From NCBI GenBank assembly GCA_030430495.1, contig JAUIKM010000006.1:1-64000 (forward strand): 64,000 bases of DNA, read 5' to 3'. Origin of the DNA: a bacterium. Its GTDB lineage: Bacteria > Bacteroidota > Ignavibacteria > Kapaibacteriales > UBA7675. Position numbers and translations under genes: made by a program. Of the stretch, positions 16,562 to 28,496 are shown piece by piece. The notes beneath the pieces were generated by a model that worked only from the letters and a program-made list of their open reading frames with translations, was not told where the DNA came from and made no database searches. Within the stretch, counting starts at the first letter, position 1. Each line of letters opens with the position of its first letter.

Positions 16562-17416
16562 TTACCCGGCGTTCAACAGCGCCGCCTCCGCCGTGTCAAT
16601 CGTCTGCGTAATCAGCGTCGAGATCGTCATCGGTCCCACGCCGCCCGGAACGGGCGTGTATGCGCTCGACTTCACCGCAGCATTTTCAAGGTCTATGTCG
16701 CCGACCGGACCCGGATTGTAGCCCGCGTCCACCAGAACCACGCCCGGCCTGACCCAGTCCGCCTGCACAAAACGCGGCCGTCCCACGGCGCCGACCACCA
16801 GGTCCGCCGTGCGCACTATGTCCGCCAGGTTGCGCGTGCGCGAATGGCAGGTCGTCACCGTCGCGTTGGCGTTTAACAGCATCAGCGACATCGGTTTGCC
16901 CAGAATCGGGCTGCGGCCGATCACCACCGCGTGTTTGCCTTCCAGCTCAATACCGTAGTGCCGCAGCAAGGTCATGATGCCCGCAGGTGTGGCGCTGCCG
17001 TGCGCCGGCTCCTTCATCGCCATGCGTCCGAAACCGTGCGTCGTTACGCCGTCCACGTCCTTGTCCAGGCGGATGCGATCAAAACATGCGCGCTCGTCGA
17101 TCTGCGGCGGGACCGGATGCTGCAGCAGAATGCCGTGCACGTCCGCATCCGCATTCAGACCGTCAATCACCGCAAGCAGTTCTTCCGTCGTTGTCTCGCT
17201 CGGCAGTTCAATTTTGCGCGACTCCATGCCCACGCGCCGACAGGCATTGCCCTTCATGCGCACGTAGGTGGCTGAGGCCGGGTCGTCGCCCACCAGAATT
17301 GTCGCAAGAACCGGAACGCGGCCACTGCTTTCTATCAGGCGCGCCACGCGCTCGCGATTCTTCAGTTGTCGTTCTTTTGCCAGAGTTTTACCGTCGAGGA
17401 GAATCGGTTCGGGCAT
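16562..17416 (-). CDS. folD: Bifunctional methylenetetrahydrofolate dehydrogenase/cyclohydrolase
   Basis: A 284-aa one-carbon metabolism enzyme converting 5,10-methylene-THF to 10-formyl-THF with NADP+. Signature motifs: the [14 protein letters not shown] segment with the catalytic Lys region, the substrate loop DKDVDGVT, the NADP-binding [17 protein letters not shown], and the [14 protein letters not shown] loop. The start is [14 protein letters not shown] at 17416; a longer open frame to 17485 has no family support. It stands alone between two non-coding stretches. Confidence 0.97.
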   Translation of the reverse strand: MPEPILLDGKTLAKERQLKNRERVARLIESSGRVPVLATILVGDDPASATYVRMKGNACRRVGMESRKIELPSETTTEELLAVIDGLNADADVHGILLQHPVPPQIDERACFDRIRLDKDVDGVTTHGFGRMAMKEPAHGSATPAGIMTLLRHYGIELEGKHAVVIGRSPILGKPMSLMLLNANATVTTCHSRTRNLADIVRTADLVVGAVGRPRFVQADWVRPGVVLVDAGYNPGPVGDIDLENAAVKSSAYTPVPGGVGPMTISTLITQTIDTAEAALLNAG

Positions 17417-18186
17417 GCCGGAATATCCGCCTGTTTGTGGTTTGTTGCCTGCGCCGTCGCATCGAAAAATACGGCCGCAAAACATGCAATATACGCAGGG
17501 CCTCCGAGGCCGTAAAAAATCTCTGCCTTGCGCCGCATTTCAACTGAATAACTGTGGACGCCGACGGTGCTTTCAGCTCGGTGATTTGTACCGGTTTGGT
17601 GCCGGATAACTCTTTGCGCAGGCTGTCGGTACCCGGCGTTGCGAATCGACTCTTGAATTCCACGATACCAGCCCGACAGCCACGCAAACCCGTTAAGTGT
17701 CGCTGCTTGAACCGTCCGCCAGGATTCGGATCGCAACAGTCCGGATGCAATCTCCGACGGAGCTTTACAGCTGTATCAAATAACCCGCGACCAAAAGAAT
17801 CCTTTTTTTGCCGATCTGCACCGTCGTTCGGGGCAGTCTGACTAAGCTCGCTGACAAAATTCTTCCCCTGAAATAACGTGAAGCCTTCCTTTGATCTTTT
17901 GTCGTCTGTCCGATAAAATCCCGGAGCGTGTTTGACTAATTGTATCCGTGGTGAGTCCGGTCATTCGGCGTGGTTTCTGCCTTTCTGTCGCTCTGATACT
18001 GTTGTTACCGCAACAAAGGGAGTTTTGCGCCTGCTCTGAAAACTGAGTTTGTTGTCGTCAGGTGCGATGCTCCATGCGCACTTCCGCCTCAGAAAATTAT
18101 TGGCTTGTGTGCTGAAGTAGTGTAGATTGCAAGGGTTCTTCGGGAGAAGATTGCGGTTTTATCTTACACTTTGGAGTATATGGCTG
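17417..18186. other. Non-coding stretch of about 770 bp
   Basis: A divergent regulatory region between folD and the lipoprotein at 18187. Frames of 100-125 codons exist on the minus strand but lack any family signature. A short palindrome GGCCTCCGAGGCC lies near 17499-17511. Nothing else is supported. Confidence 0.3.
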
Positions 18187-18990
18187 ATGATTGCCTCCGT
18201 TCTCAAGCTGCGCACGTTTTTGCTGATTGCCTGTTGTGGCCTCCTTTTCATTGCCTGCGATGACGACGACGCCGGCACCGGGCCTTCAGGCAGTGATATG
18301 CCCGATCTGGGCGGCAATTCGCCTTTGTCCGGACTTGACCAGAATTGGTACTACGTCTGTTGGTCACTGGATGCGCGTTCGGTCATCGGTCTGCCGCCGG
18401 ACAATCTGTTTACCGCCAAAGTCCGCAACGTTCTTGGCATCACGCGCAATGTGGGCGCGGAAGCGGACGGCCTGCAAATCAACGGTCTCGACTTGAGCGT
18501 CGTCCCCTCCGGCAGCACCGAATTCACCAGTTTCGGCACCCCGATTTGGAGTGAGGGCCTGGAAGAATTTGAGGCTATGGCTGTCGGACCGAATAAGTCA
18601 CACACCTTTTCCAGCGACGGCACGGGCGACTTCCCGGAATTCTCCGTGGATGTACCCACCTTTGAAGAATTTGCCGTCCTCGAGCCGGTTGTCAGTTCCA
18701 AAGTCTCCGTCAACCAGCCGCTTACCATTCGCTGGGAAGGCTCGATAAATGGCGATAACGAGTACTACATCGTGCGCGCCTATGATCAACTTGGAACGGA
18801 CCACTACTACCTCGTTACGGACGATGTCCAGAGTTTTACCATCAGCGCTTCGGATATGTCCAAGTTTCACCGTGGTGTGGCGTTGCAGGCCCAGGTGAAC
18901 AAATACCGTTTTGTCGAACGGGTGTTTGAGGGCAAAACCTATTACTTCGGCGTGACTTCAACCAGTCAGAACGCCGTTGAATTATTCTGA
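18187..18990 (+). CDS. Lipoprotein of unknown function, paralogue 1
   Basis: About 267 aa. It has a signal sequence with lipobox (RTFLLIACCGLLFIAC, then a DDDD stretch as in exported lipoproteins). The C-terminal half (SSKVSVNQPLTIRWEG, EYYIVRAYD, EVQ-like turn, VNKYRFVE) looks like an Ig/fibronectin-type sandwich and aligns with the same part of the protein at 19134. I do not recognise the family. The start at 18187 is chosen for a normal signal peptide; the frame is open from 18127. The two genes are probably an ancient duplication; both end by different residues, VELF and EYED. Confidence 0.65.
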   Translation: MIASVLKLRTFLLIACCGLLFIACDDDDAGTGPSGSDMPDLGGNSPLSGLDQNWYYVCWSLDARSVIGLPPDNLFTAKVRNVLGITRNVGAEADGLQINGLDLSVVPSGSTEFTSFGTPIWSEGLEEFEAMAVGPNKSHTFSSDGTGDFPEFSVDVPTFEEFAVLEPVVSSKVSVNQPLTIRWEGSINGDNEYYIVRAYDQLGTDHYYLVTDDVQSFTISASDMSKFHRGVALQAQVNKYRFVERVFEGKTYYFGVTSTSQNAVELF

Positions 18991-19133
18991 CGATGCAGTT
19001 TGTGAATTGGAGGGCTGTGTGCGTGTTTAACCCTCTTCGACGGGACTCGCGCACAGCTCTTTTCAATGTGCTCCTCGATTCGGGCAGTTTTTGATCCGAT
19101 AAGTTAAATGTTAATAAAACACATGGTGCGGCT

Positions 19134-19973
19134 ATGAATGTATTACGCGACTGGCAGCTTGGTCTCCTGCGTGCGTTCTTGATTTTTCTGGCAGTGGGTT
19201 TTGTCGCTGCGTGCGACGATAATGACTCGCCGACCGGCTCCGGCGATACAGACGATACAGACGATACCGACAATCAGCCCGGCGTACTTGCCAACAGCAA
19301 CGATGTGGCCGGTTATCCTTCAATCCTGACCGATGATGTCGAGGGGATTTATATCAGCTCCGAACTGCTGACGACCTTTGGTCTGGGTGGCGATCCGACT
19401 TTTCCCGCCCGTACCGGGGCGGCCTTTCTGCGCGGCGCGGGGCGCGATCTTTCGTCCACGCTGATTAACGGATTTGAGCTCACGACCGGCTCGGTGCAGG
19501 GCTGGACGGTTGGCCTGGTCGAAGCGTCAATTCACCCGCAATCCGGGCGGTTTAAAAACGACGGCGTTCTCATGCACAATTTTTTCAGCGATGGTCGTGA
19601 CGATGCTCCGATTTTTTTCGAGGAAGTTCGCAGCATCGAACCAATCGAGTTGACTCATCCTGCCAGGGATCAGAAAATTGACAAAAACAGCAATCTGACT
19701 GTGCGTTGGTCCGACCCCGATCCAAGCGGTGAATACTACTATGGCCTCAATGTCTACGTGACCGCCGGCGGCGCGGGCTACAACGTTTTTCTGGATAAGT
19801 CGCAACTGTCGCACACGGTGCCGAAGCGCTACTTCCAGACCGTGTTAAACAACGAAAGCGGCATTCGAATTCAGATCTCCAAATTGCGCTACGTCAAGCG
19901 TGCACGCGGCGGCAGGAATCACATATTTGCCGTTAATTACGGCATTGAGCCCGTGTTTGAATACGAGGACTGA
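19134..19973 (+). CDS. Lipoprotein of unknown function, paralogue 2
   Basis: 279 aa with an N-terminal signal anchor and lipobox (FLIFLAVGFVAAC, Cys then DDNDS). A DTDDTDDTDN acidic linker follows. The C-terminal region (IDKNSNLTVRWSD, YYYGLNVYVTAGG, IQISKLRYVKRARG) parallels the paralogue at 18187 (PLTIRWEG, YYIVRAYD, VNKYRFVER). The function is unknown; it is probably a periplasmic outer-membrane-anchored protein. A bidirectional terminator follows at 20065. Confidence 0.65.
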   Translation: MNVLRDWQLGLLRAFLIFLAVGFVAACDDNDSPTGSGDTDDTDDTDNQPGVLANSNDVAGYPSILTDDVEGIYISSELLTTFGLGGDPTFPARTGAAFLRGAGRDLSSTLINGFELTTGSVQGWTVGLVEASIHPQSGRFKNDGVLMHNFFSDGRDDAPIFFEEVRSIEPIELTHPARDQKIDKNSNLTVRWSDPDPSGEYYYGLNVYVTAGGAGYNVFLDKSQLSHTVPKRYFQTVLNNESGIRIQISKLRYVKRARGGRNHIFAVNYGIEPVFEYED

Positions 19974-20064
19974 TCGCAACTCAAGTGTTTGCGGTTGATA
20001 ACACGATGGCAAACAAAAGCGGCTGTTTAAGTCGGCTGTGGTTAAAGATGTGGAAGTGGAACAC

Positions 20065-20101
20065 AAAGCCGGACGGGGAATGTCATCCTCTCCGGCTTTT
20101 T
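20065..20101. terminator. Bidirectional terminator between lipoprotein and tatB-like genes
   Basis: A 9-bp stem AAAGCCGGA (20065-20073)/TCCGGCTTT (20091-20099) is followed by TT on the plus strand and has AAA at its 5' end, so it can serve both convergent genes. Confidence 0.75.
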
Positions 20102-20132
20102 CGCTTGCCGCTTTGAGTGCGGAGTGGGGAGC

Positions 20133-20711
20133 TTAATTTTGTGCCGTATCCGGTTTGCGGCGCTCACTGATTTCCTTGTTAACCTCCGCGTCGGAAGCGT
20201 CGGGCGTCAGTGTGTTTAAGTCTTTTTCGTCGGACGGCGTCGTGCGGCGGTCCACCATCCCGTCGGCGGGCCTGGGAGGCTGAATGCCGTTCAGCGATTT
20301 GCCGGAAGTGTTTAAGTCGTCGGCCGTTGTGCTGCTGTCGGCCGTTGTGCTGCTGTCGGCCGTTGTGCTGTTGTCGGCCTCCGTCTGGTCAGTTGTCGGT
20401 AGCGCGTCGGAATCCGGTGTGTCGACCGCGTTTGCGGCGCTGCCGGTTTCAGTGCCAGCGGCGCCGGCCTGTTCAACTGCGGCCGGCGCGTCTTCTTTCC
20501 CGGCGCGGGCGCGTGACTTTTTGGGGTCCACGACTGCGTCGACTTCGGCGGAGATGCTGTGCACGTTGCGTTCGAATTCGGACTGGGCATTGCGCAGGTA
20601 CGAAACCGCCTTGCCGATACTGCGCGCCATTTCGGGTATCTTTTTGGGCCCGAACAGCACCACGATCGCCAGGATGATCAGCAAAAATTCGCCGCCGCCG
20701 ACATCAAACAC
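20133..20711 (-). CDS. TatA/TatB-like translocase protein with a long acidic tail
   Basis: 192 aa. The N-terminus has the Sec-independent (Tat) signature: one transmembrane helix (FLLIILAIVVLFGPKKIPEM) with the FGPKKIPE hinge and an amphipathic helix (ARSIGKAVSYLRNAQSEFER). The longer length and the FGPKK-P-x-M-A-R-S-I-G pattern fit TatB better than TatA. It participates in export of folded proteins with TatC, not in this window. The C-terminal 130 residues are low-complexity and acidic, including three tandem copies of STTADS. Confidence 0.85.
   Translation of the reverse strand: MFDVGGGEFLLIILAIVVLFGPKKIPEMARSIGKAVSYLRNAQSEFERNVHSISAEVDAVVDPKKSRARAGKEDAPAAVEQAGAAGTETGSAANAVDTPDSDALPTTDQTEADNSTTADSSTTADSSTTADDLNTSGKSLNGIQPPRPADGMVDRRTTPSDEKDLNTLTPDASDAEVNKEISERRKPDTAQN
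20319..20379. repeat. 18-bp tandem repeat inside the tatB-like gene
   Basis: Three 18-bp copies plus a partial one encode the STTADS hexapeptide repeat. The period is a multiple of three, so copy-number change keeps the frame. Confidence 0.85.
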
Positions 20712-20761
20712 GACACTACCTCCGTCAGAATGGAATTACTCGCAGGCTTGCGCCGCGTTCG

Positions 20762-20959
20762 TCAACTGGAAAGTTCGTTCTTGCCGTCTTTTTTGCTGTC
20801 GCTTTCGTCGATGTCTGCCGCCGCCTTTTTGAATTCCTTGATGCCGGAGCCGATGCCTTTCATAAGGTCGGGGATTTTCTTGGCGCCGAACAACACCATG
20901 ATGATCAGAAGTACGATCAGCAATTCAGACATCCCGACACCGGGAATAAATGCCAACAT
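20762..20959 (-). CDS. tatA: Sec-independent translocase TatA
   Basis: 65 aa, the usual length of a minimal TatA. A single transmembrane helix ([20 protein letters not shown]) is followed by the amphipathic helix ([19 protein letters not shown]). It forms the export pore for folded proteins. It lies 50 bp upstream of the TatB-like gene on the same strand, so the two likely form an operon; tatC is not nearby. Confidence 0.93.
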   Translation of the reverse strand: MLAFIPGVGMSELLIVLLIIMVLFGAKKIPDLMKGIGSGIKEFKKAAADIDESDSKKDGKNELSS

Positions 20960-21077
20960 GTTACTGTTCCTCTTGATTGAACAATTGCAGCGCTCTAATC
21001 GCGCTCGTCAGAAATGATCGGCACAGGGCGCAGGTTACAGACCGCGTCATTACCGCTTCGCAATCCGTTAGCCGGGC

Positions 21078-21857
21078 TCACATGTCAAAGGGGCCGGGGC
21101 CCGACCCTTCCTCCATGTCTTCCAGATCGTCATCGACGTCCGTGCGCTTTAAACGTTGCACGAGGGCGCGCAACAATCCAAAAGTAATGTACACCAGCAT
21201 CAGCGGGAAGAGATACTGTCCCTTGCTGATTATCACAGCGATGAAGCCGAGAGCAAATCCGGCGAACACTAAAGGGCGTTCGCGTACCGCGCGCCGCGAG
21301 AGCCGCGGCAGGTTGTCAAACTTGATTTTGCTGACCATCAACATCGCCGTGCCGATCGACACAATGACGATGGACGGCGTCTGCCACGCGACCGGATAAA
21401 AGTCCGCCGTGTGGAAAAAGATCACGTAGGAAAAGATTGTGATCGCACCCGAAGGAATCGGCATGCCCACGAAGTAGCGCTTGTCCTGAAAACCCGAAAC
21501 GAGCACGTTGAAGCGCGCCAGTCGGTAGGTGCCGGCCAGCGCCGGCAGCGCCGCCAGGATCAGTCCCGGCGATCCCATGCCGAAAAAGTGCGCCTTGTAG
21601 AGCAGGAAAGCCGGCGCCAGACCAAAAGACACCGCGTCGCAAAGCGAGTCCAGTTCGACGCCCAGCTCGCTCGTGGCATTCGTCAGGCGGGCCACTGCGC
21701 CGTCGAGCGCATCGAAGATGCTCGCCAGAATCATGAACCACATGGCGCCGTAGAAATCGTCCTGGGCAATGCGCGTAATCGCAATGAACCCGCCGAAGAG
21801 GTTCATCAGTGTAAAAAGGTTCGGAATAATCGAACGGGTTACGCGCAGCTTGGCCAT
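21078..21857 (-). CDS. pssA: CDP-diacylglycerol-serine O-phosphatidyltransferase
   Basis: A 259-aa integral membrane enzyme making phosphatidylserine. The CDP-alcohol phosphotransferase signature D-G-x2-A-R-x8-G-x3-D-x3-D is exact (DGAVARLT, then G-VEL-D-SLC-D). Several hydrophobic helices follow. The start MAKLRVTRSIIPNLFTLMN at 21857 is preferred over the longer frame to 21923, because the family begins with this PNxxTxxN segment. Psd, the next enzyme, lies immediately upstream on the same strand, so the pair makes phosphatidylethanolamine. Confidence 0.96.
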   Translation of the reverse strand: MAKLRVTRSIIPNLFTLMNLFGGFIAITRIAQDDFYGAMWFMILASIFDALDGAVARLTNATSELGVELDSLCDAVSFGLAPAFLLYKAHFFGMGSPGLILAALPALAGTYRLARFNVLVSGFQDKRYFVGMPIPSGAITIFSYVIFFHTADFYPVAWQTPSIVIVSIGTAMLMVSKIKFDNLPRLSRRAVRERPLVFAGFALGFIAVIISKGQYLFPLMLVYITFGLLRALVQRLKRTDVDDDLEDMEEGSGPGPFDM

Positions 21858-21932
21858 AGAGTGGGAGGCGTCGGAGCCTGAAACAGAGTTTCGCCGCGCG
21901 GAAATCCCGGTCCGTGGCGGCAAAGCGTCAAG

Positions 21933-22685
21933 TTACGAATTTTGGACGTTCTTACCCGGCAGACGTCCCAGAATCGTTTGTCCCGCTTTGACGCGTCCGC
22001 CCTCGCTGACGAGAATCTCGCTGCCCTCCGGCACGATCACATCCATGCGCGAGCCGAATTTCATCATGCCGAAACGCGCGCCGATCCGGACTTCGTCGCC
22101 CGCCTTCAGGTCGCTGACGATGCGCCGCGCCAGGAAGCCGGTGATTTGTTTGAACAGAATGCGGCCGTAGCGATTCTCCAGCCCGATAATCGTCTGCTCA
22201 TTCTGCTCGGAGGCGTGGTCCTTGTAGGCCGCCATAAAACGGCCGGGCCGGTAGTCCGCAAACATGATGCGTCCGGCGGCGGGCGTGCGGTTGACGTGCA
22301 CGTCGACGGGACTTAAAAAAATGCTGATTCTGACGGCCGGCCCGCCGACGGCGCGTTCCTCGCGCTCGGGTACGATCTGCACCACTTCGCCGTCGGCCGG
22401 GGACAGCAGGACGCGTTCGTCGGATTGCGCCTCCGCGGGAATTGCACGCTCGGGATCGCGAAAGAACCAGATCGTGAATACGCTGAGCGGAAAACCCGTC
22501 AACAAACAAAAAAAAGTCAGAATTGCGGAGTCGAGCCAGAAACCAAGAACAATCAGTGCGATGCCTGCTCCGAGCATCGGAAAGAAGTTGTCGTAACCGT
22601 AGCTGCTGATCATTTGCCTGCGGAATTCCCCTGAAAATGCCGTGTTCGCGCCTTGGCGTATGTGCCGGAGATTTGTTATTTTCAC
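21933..22685 (-). CDS. psd: Phosphatidylserine decarboxylase
   Basis: About 250 aa of the short (archaeal-type) Psd family. Two membrane helices lie near the N-terminus (LGAGIALIVLGFW, LTFFCLLTGFPLSVF). The catalytic domain carries SPADGEVV, the histidine in SPVDVHVNRTP, and the self-cleaving pyruvoyl site GS in MMKFGSRMDV. It decarboxylates phosphatidylserine to phosphatidylethanolamine. Two starts are possible (22685 or 22613, MISSYGYDNFF). The gene is divergent from dnaN with only 64 bp between them if the longer start is used. Confidence 0.95.
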   Translation of the reverse strand: MKITNLRHIRQGANTAFSGEFRRQMISSYGYDNFFPMLGAGIALIVLGFWLDSAILTFFCLLTGFPLSVFTIWFFRDPERAIPAEAQSDERVLLSPADGEVVQIVPEREERAVGGPAVRISIFLSPVDVHVNRTPAAGRIMFADYRPGRFMAAYKDHASEQNEQTIIGLENRYGRILFKQITGFLARRIVSDLKAGDEVRIGARFGMMKFGSRMDVIVPEGSEILVSEGGRVKAGQTILGRLPGKNVQNS

Positions 22686-22749
22686 CGGTTTGCAAAGCTA
22701 ATCTACGCAAATTACGACTCTGAACCATTTAACCGTACACGGCAGGTCC

Positions 22750-23907
22750 ATGAAGTTTACCGTCGCGCTACCGGATTTTCAGAAGTTGGTGCAACAAGTG
22801 TTTCAGGCGGTTCCGCCGCGTTCCACGTTGCCCGTGCTCGAGAACATCCACTTTGAACTGAATGAGAACAGCCTGGAGGCGGTTGCGACCGACCAGGAAC
22901 TGACCATCATCTCCAGCATCAACGTCGAGGGCGACGGCAATGGACGCGTGCTGGCGCCTGCGCGCAAACTGAACGACATCGTCAAAGCGCTCGGCAATTC
23001 CGGTTCGCTGACGGTGGATGTCGATCCCTCGATGTTTAAGCTGACGCTTAAAACCGACCGCGGCGAATACGTTATGTTCGGCCTCGATCCGAACGAATTT
23101 CCGCCGCGTCCGGACGTCAGCGGCGGGGTGGAGGCGAGTTTTGCGCGTTCCACGATCCAGCGCATCGCCCAGAAAACGACCTTTGCGGTGTCGAAAGACG
23201 AATACCGACCGGCGCTGACCGGCATCCTGTTCAAGTTCAACGTTGACTCCTTTAATGCCGTCGGCACCGATTCCATTCGCCTGGCCTGCCTGACGCTGGA
23301 AGGTACCGAGGAGTATCCTCTGCCCGGCAAAGAGTTCGAAGCCATCATCCCGGCGCGCACCGTCGAGCTGATGAAACGCGCGGAGAGCGACACAACGCTG
23401 CGCCTGACGGCGACGCACGCCTGTTTTGAAATGAACAACACGACGGTGATCACCAGGATCATCGATGAAAAGTTTCCTCCCTACGAAGCTATTATTCCTT
23501 CCGACAACGACAAGCTGATCAAATTCCTGCCGTCCGAGGCGCTGGGATCGATCAAACGCGTCTCCCTCTTCAGCAGCGCGATTTCGCGCCAGGTGCAGTT
23601 CAAGATCAGCGGAGATACGTGGACGATTATCGGCAGCGACCACGAGTCGGGCAACCAGGCGACCGAGACCATTCCCTGCGAATACGACGGCGACGACCTG
23701 GACATCTCCTTCAACTTCCGCTTCCTGCAGGAAGTGCTCGATCACGTTGCCAACGGCAGCGATGAGCGCGCCGTTCTGGCCGTCTCGACGCCGAGCAAAG
23801 CGGTGCTCATCAAACCGCTGGTTAAAGACGGCGGCGACGGTGAAGAGGAAGTCGAGAGCAAGGAATTGCTGATGCTCGTGATGCCCTCGCGTCCGGTCAA
23901 CACCTGA
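22750..23907 (+). CDS. dnaN: DNA polymerase III beta sliding clamp
   Basis: 385 aa, three-domain clamp. It starts MKFTVALPDFQKLVQQVFQA and shows the usual blocks (TLPVLENIHFELNENSLEAV; domain 3 ending LLMLVMPSRPVNT, the normal L-M-P-x-R end). It holds the replicative polymerase on DNA. It is the first gene of a plus-strand run with recF, DUF721 and gyrB, the classical origin-proximal order, but dnaA does not precede it; psd is divergent instead. Confidence 0.97.
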   Translation: MKFTVALPDFQKLVQQVFQAVPPRSTLPVLENIHFELNENSLEAVATDQELTIISSINVEGDGNGRVLAPARKLNDIVKALGNSGSLTVDVDPSMFKLTLKTDRGEYVMFGLDPNEFPPRPDVSGGVEASFARSTIQRIAQKTTFAVSKDEYRPALTGILFKFNVDSFNAVGTDSIRLACLTLEGTEEYPLPGKEFEAIIPARTVELMKRAESDTTLRLTATHACFEMNNTTVITRIIDEKFPPYEAIIPSDNDKLIKFLPSEALGSIKRVSLFSSAISRQVQFKISGDTWTIIGSDHESGNQATETIPCEYDGDDLDISFNFRFLQEVLDHVANGSDERAVLAVSTPSKAVLIKPLVKDGGDGEEEVESKELLMLVMPSRPVNT

Positions 23908-23934
23908 GACCGGCCGCCGCCGACGGAATAGTGA

Positions 23935-25083
23935 ATGCACGTCGAAACTCTGTCGCTGATTAATCTGCGCAACCACGCCGATTCGCGCTTGCGATTCGCC
24001 GCGGGCGTCAACGTCCTCTACGGGGCCAACGGCCAGGGCAAAACCAGTGTGCTGGAGGCCCTGGCGCTCTGCGCCCTGAGCCGCAGCTTTGTGCAGTGCC
24101 CCGATGCCGCCCTGCTGCGCCGCGGCGCCGATGAAATGTCGGTCGCCGCCGAGGCGATCAGCGATCTCAACGCCCCCTGGCGCGTGCAGATCCACTATCG
24201 GCCCGGGCGGCGCAAGAAAATATCCTCCAGTACCGGCAAGAATCAGTCCCCTCGCGATATCATCGGGGAGATGCCCCTCGTGGTGCTCTCGCCGGATTTT
24301 CGCGGCGTGACCAACGGACCGCCAGCCGAGCGCCGCGCTCTGCTGGACACCGTTCTCGCTCAAAGTTCAAAGCGTTACGCGGCCGAAGCCATCAGCCTCA
24401 AACACATCCTGAAGCAGCGCAACGCTCTGCTGCACCAGGGCAAGGCGCAGGGAAGGCTGGACCGCATGTTGCTGGAACCCTGGACCGACGCTTTGATTGC
24501 CACCGGGGCCGAAATTGTTGTTCGCCGCGCCAAATTTGTCGCCCGCTTCGGCGACTATGCAAGGCGGGCCTATTCCAAAATTGCCGGCGGGGCGGAGGAC
24601 GTGGAAGTGCGCTACAGGCCGCATTCCGTGCCGTCCGAGACCTTTGACGGCGACGGACGCCTGGAGCTGACCGATGTGATGGCGGCCTATCGCGAGGCGC
24701 TGCGGCGCCGGGCGGAGGAAGAGGCGCGCCGCGGCGTGACCCTGGTCGGGCCGCAGAAAGACGAAGTGGATTTGTTTGTGGCCGGCGGATCGGCGCGCGA
24801 AGGCGCGTCACAGGGCCAGCACAAATCATTGCTGATCGGTATCAAACTGGCGGAATTCGACTTTTTGCGCGATGTGCGCGGCGAGACGCCGCTCCTGCTG
24901 CTGGACGACGTGTTCAGCGAGCTGGACCGGCAGCGCGCGGCGCGCGTGCTGGACGCCGTGCGCTCCGATGCACAGACATTTATTACAACCACGGAGGCCG
25001 GCCTGTTTGACGCCCATTTTGCCGGCGCCGGGCCGCATGCCCTCTTTGCCGTCCGCGGCGGAAAGGTGGAACAGGAAAAGTGA
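23935..25083 (+). CDS. recF: DNA replication and repair protein RecF
   Basis: 382-aa SMC-like ATPase that loads RecA at gaps. Walker A is in NVLYGANGQGKTSVLEAL, the signature motif region is SQGQHKSLLIGIKLAE, and Walker B is LLLLDDVFSELD. Length and order match the family. It lies 27 bp after dnaN; the next gene starts 7 bp after its stop, so it is in the same operon. Confidence 0.96.
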   Translation: MHVETLSLINLRNHADSRLRFAAGVNVLYGANGQGKTSVLEALALCALSRSFVQCPDAALLRRGADEMSVAAEAISDLNAPWRVQIHYRPGRRKKISSSTGKNQSPRDIIGEMPLVVLSPDFRGVTNGPPAERRALLDTVLAQSSKRYAAEAISLKHILKQRNALLHQGKAQGRLDRMLLEPWTDALIATGAEIVVRRAKFVARFGDYARRAYSKIAGGAEDVEVRYRPHSVPSETFDGDGRLELTDVMAAYREALRRRAEEEARRGVTLVGPQKDEVDLFVAGGSAREGASQGQHKSLLIGIKLAEFDFLRDVRGETPLLLLDDVFSELDRQRAARVLDAVRSDAQTFITTTEAGLFDAHFAGAGPHALFAVRGGKVEQEK

Positions 25084-25090
25084 GGAATCG

Positions 25091-25384
25091 ATGACCAACG
25101 ACGGTGAAGCACAATCACTCGGTGTGTTGCTGCGCGCGCTGATGCGCGAGCGCGGTCTTGAAGGCCGCCTGACCGCCGCCGCCATGCCCGAAATCTGGGC
25201 TGAACTGGTCGGCCCGGCGGCTGCGCGCGTCTGCCGTGTGCTCTCCTGCACGCACGGAATGCTGCGCGTCGAGGTGCGCGCAGCCGTCTGGCGCGCCGAG
25301 TTGCAACTGCGGCGCGAAGAACTGCGCCAGAAGCTCAACGAGCGCCTCGGCCGTGAATTTATCCGTGAAATAGTCTTTAAATAG
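25091..25384 (+). CDS. DUF721 (DciA-like) family protein
   Basis: 97 aa. The pattern W-x-E-L-V-G-P-A-A-A-R (IWAELVGPAAARVCRVLSCT) followed by MLRVEVRAAVWRAELQLRRE, then LNERLGREFIREIVFK, is the DUF721 signature. DciA, the characterised member, helps load the replicative helicase in bacteria lacking DnaC; that role is inferred here. The start ATG 25091 lies 7 bp after recF. The position between recF and gyrB is common for this family. Confidence 0.88.
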   Translation: MTNDGEAQSLGVLLRALMRERGLEGRLTAAAMPEIWAELVGPAAARVCRVLSCTHGMLRVEVRAAVWRAELQLRREELRQKLNERLGREFIREIVFK

Positions 25385-25438
25385 AAAAAGTGGTATTTTT
25401 CCGGTTTGTGTTTAACAGCAGCGCTTTTACCAGCCTGA

Positions 25439-27953
<2,515 letters not shown>

Positions 27954-27984
27954 GCGCCCGCTCTGTACAACGATCGGATAGTGA

Positions 27985-28362
27985 ATGCAAGAAGAACTGC
28001 AAGGATTGGATTTGGCGCTCGAATGCGCCCGTATCGCTCAGGACCAACTCGCCGACGATATCCTGATTCTGGATCTGACAGACATTGATTCCGCTTCCTT
28101 CGACTATTTTGTTCTGTGCTCCGGCAACTCGGGCGTGCACGTGCGCGCCATTGTCGACGCACTCCGCCGCCGCATCAAGGTGAACGTGGACCGTCTGCCC
28201 GTCGCCGAGGGCGCCGAAGCCGGCGTCTGGGTCATTCTCGACTTCTTTGATGTGGTCGTGCACGTAATGCAGGAAGAAACGCGGAAGTTTTACGGTCTGG
28301 AGCGCCTGTGGGGAGATGCCCGCGCCCTGCGCATTGATGACGAGGGGCAATTGGTAGCCTGA
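27985..28362 (+). CDS. rsfS: Ribosomal silencing factor RsfS
   Basis: 125 aa of the RsfS/Iojap family, which binds ribosomal protein L14 and blocks subunit joining when nutrients are short. Signature: ALECARIAQDQLADDILILD, then FDYFVLCSGNSGVHVRAIVDA, EAGVWVILDFFDVVVHVMQE, RKFYGLERLWGDA. Length matches the family. It starts 32 bp after the LytR_C gene, the last member of the origin-type operon. Confidence 0.95.
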   Translation: MQEELQGLDLALECARIAQDQLADDILILDLTDIDSASFDYFVLCSGNSGVHVRAIVDALRRRIKVNVDRLPVAEGAEAGVWVILDFFDVVVHVMQEETRKFYGLERLWGDARALRIDDEGQLVA

Positions 28363-28496
28363 CAGGCCGGAAGGGCTTGTCGGCGCACAACTATTGCCAT
28401 AAATTGATCGGCATGCCGGCAATCCGCATGCTCGTGAATAACGGCTTAATCGCTAACCAGAAATCAAACAATCTCTGATAATTTTCAGGAGGATCG

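Noticed and set aside
22686-22749. Chromosomal origin
   Set aside because: No DnaA-box cluster or AT-rich unwinding element is visible in this 64-bp gap.
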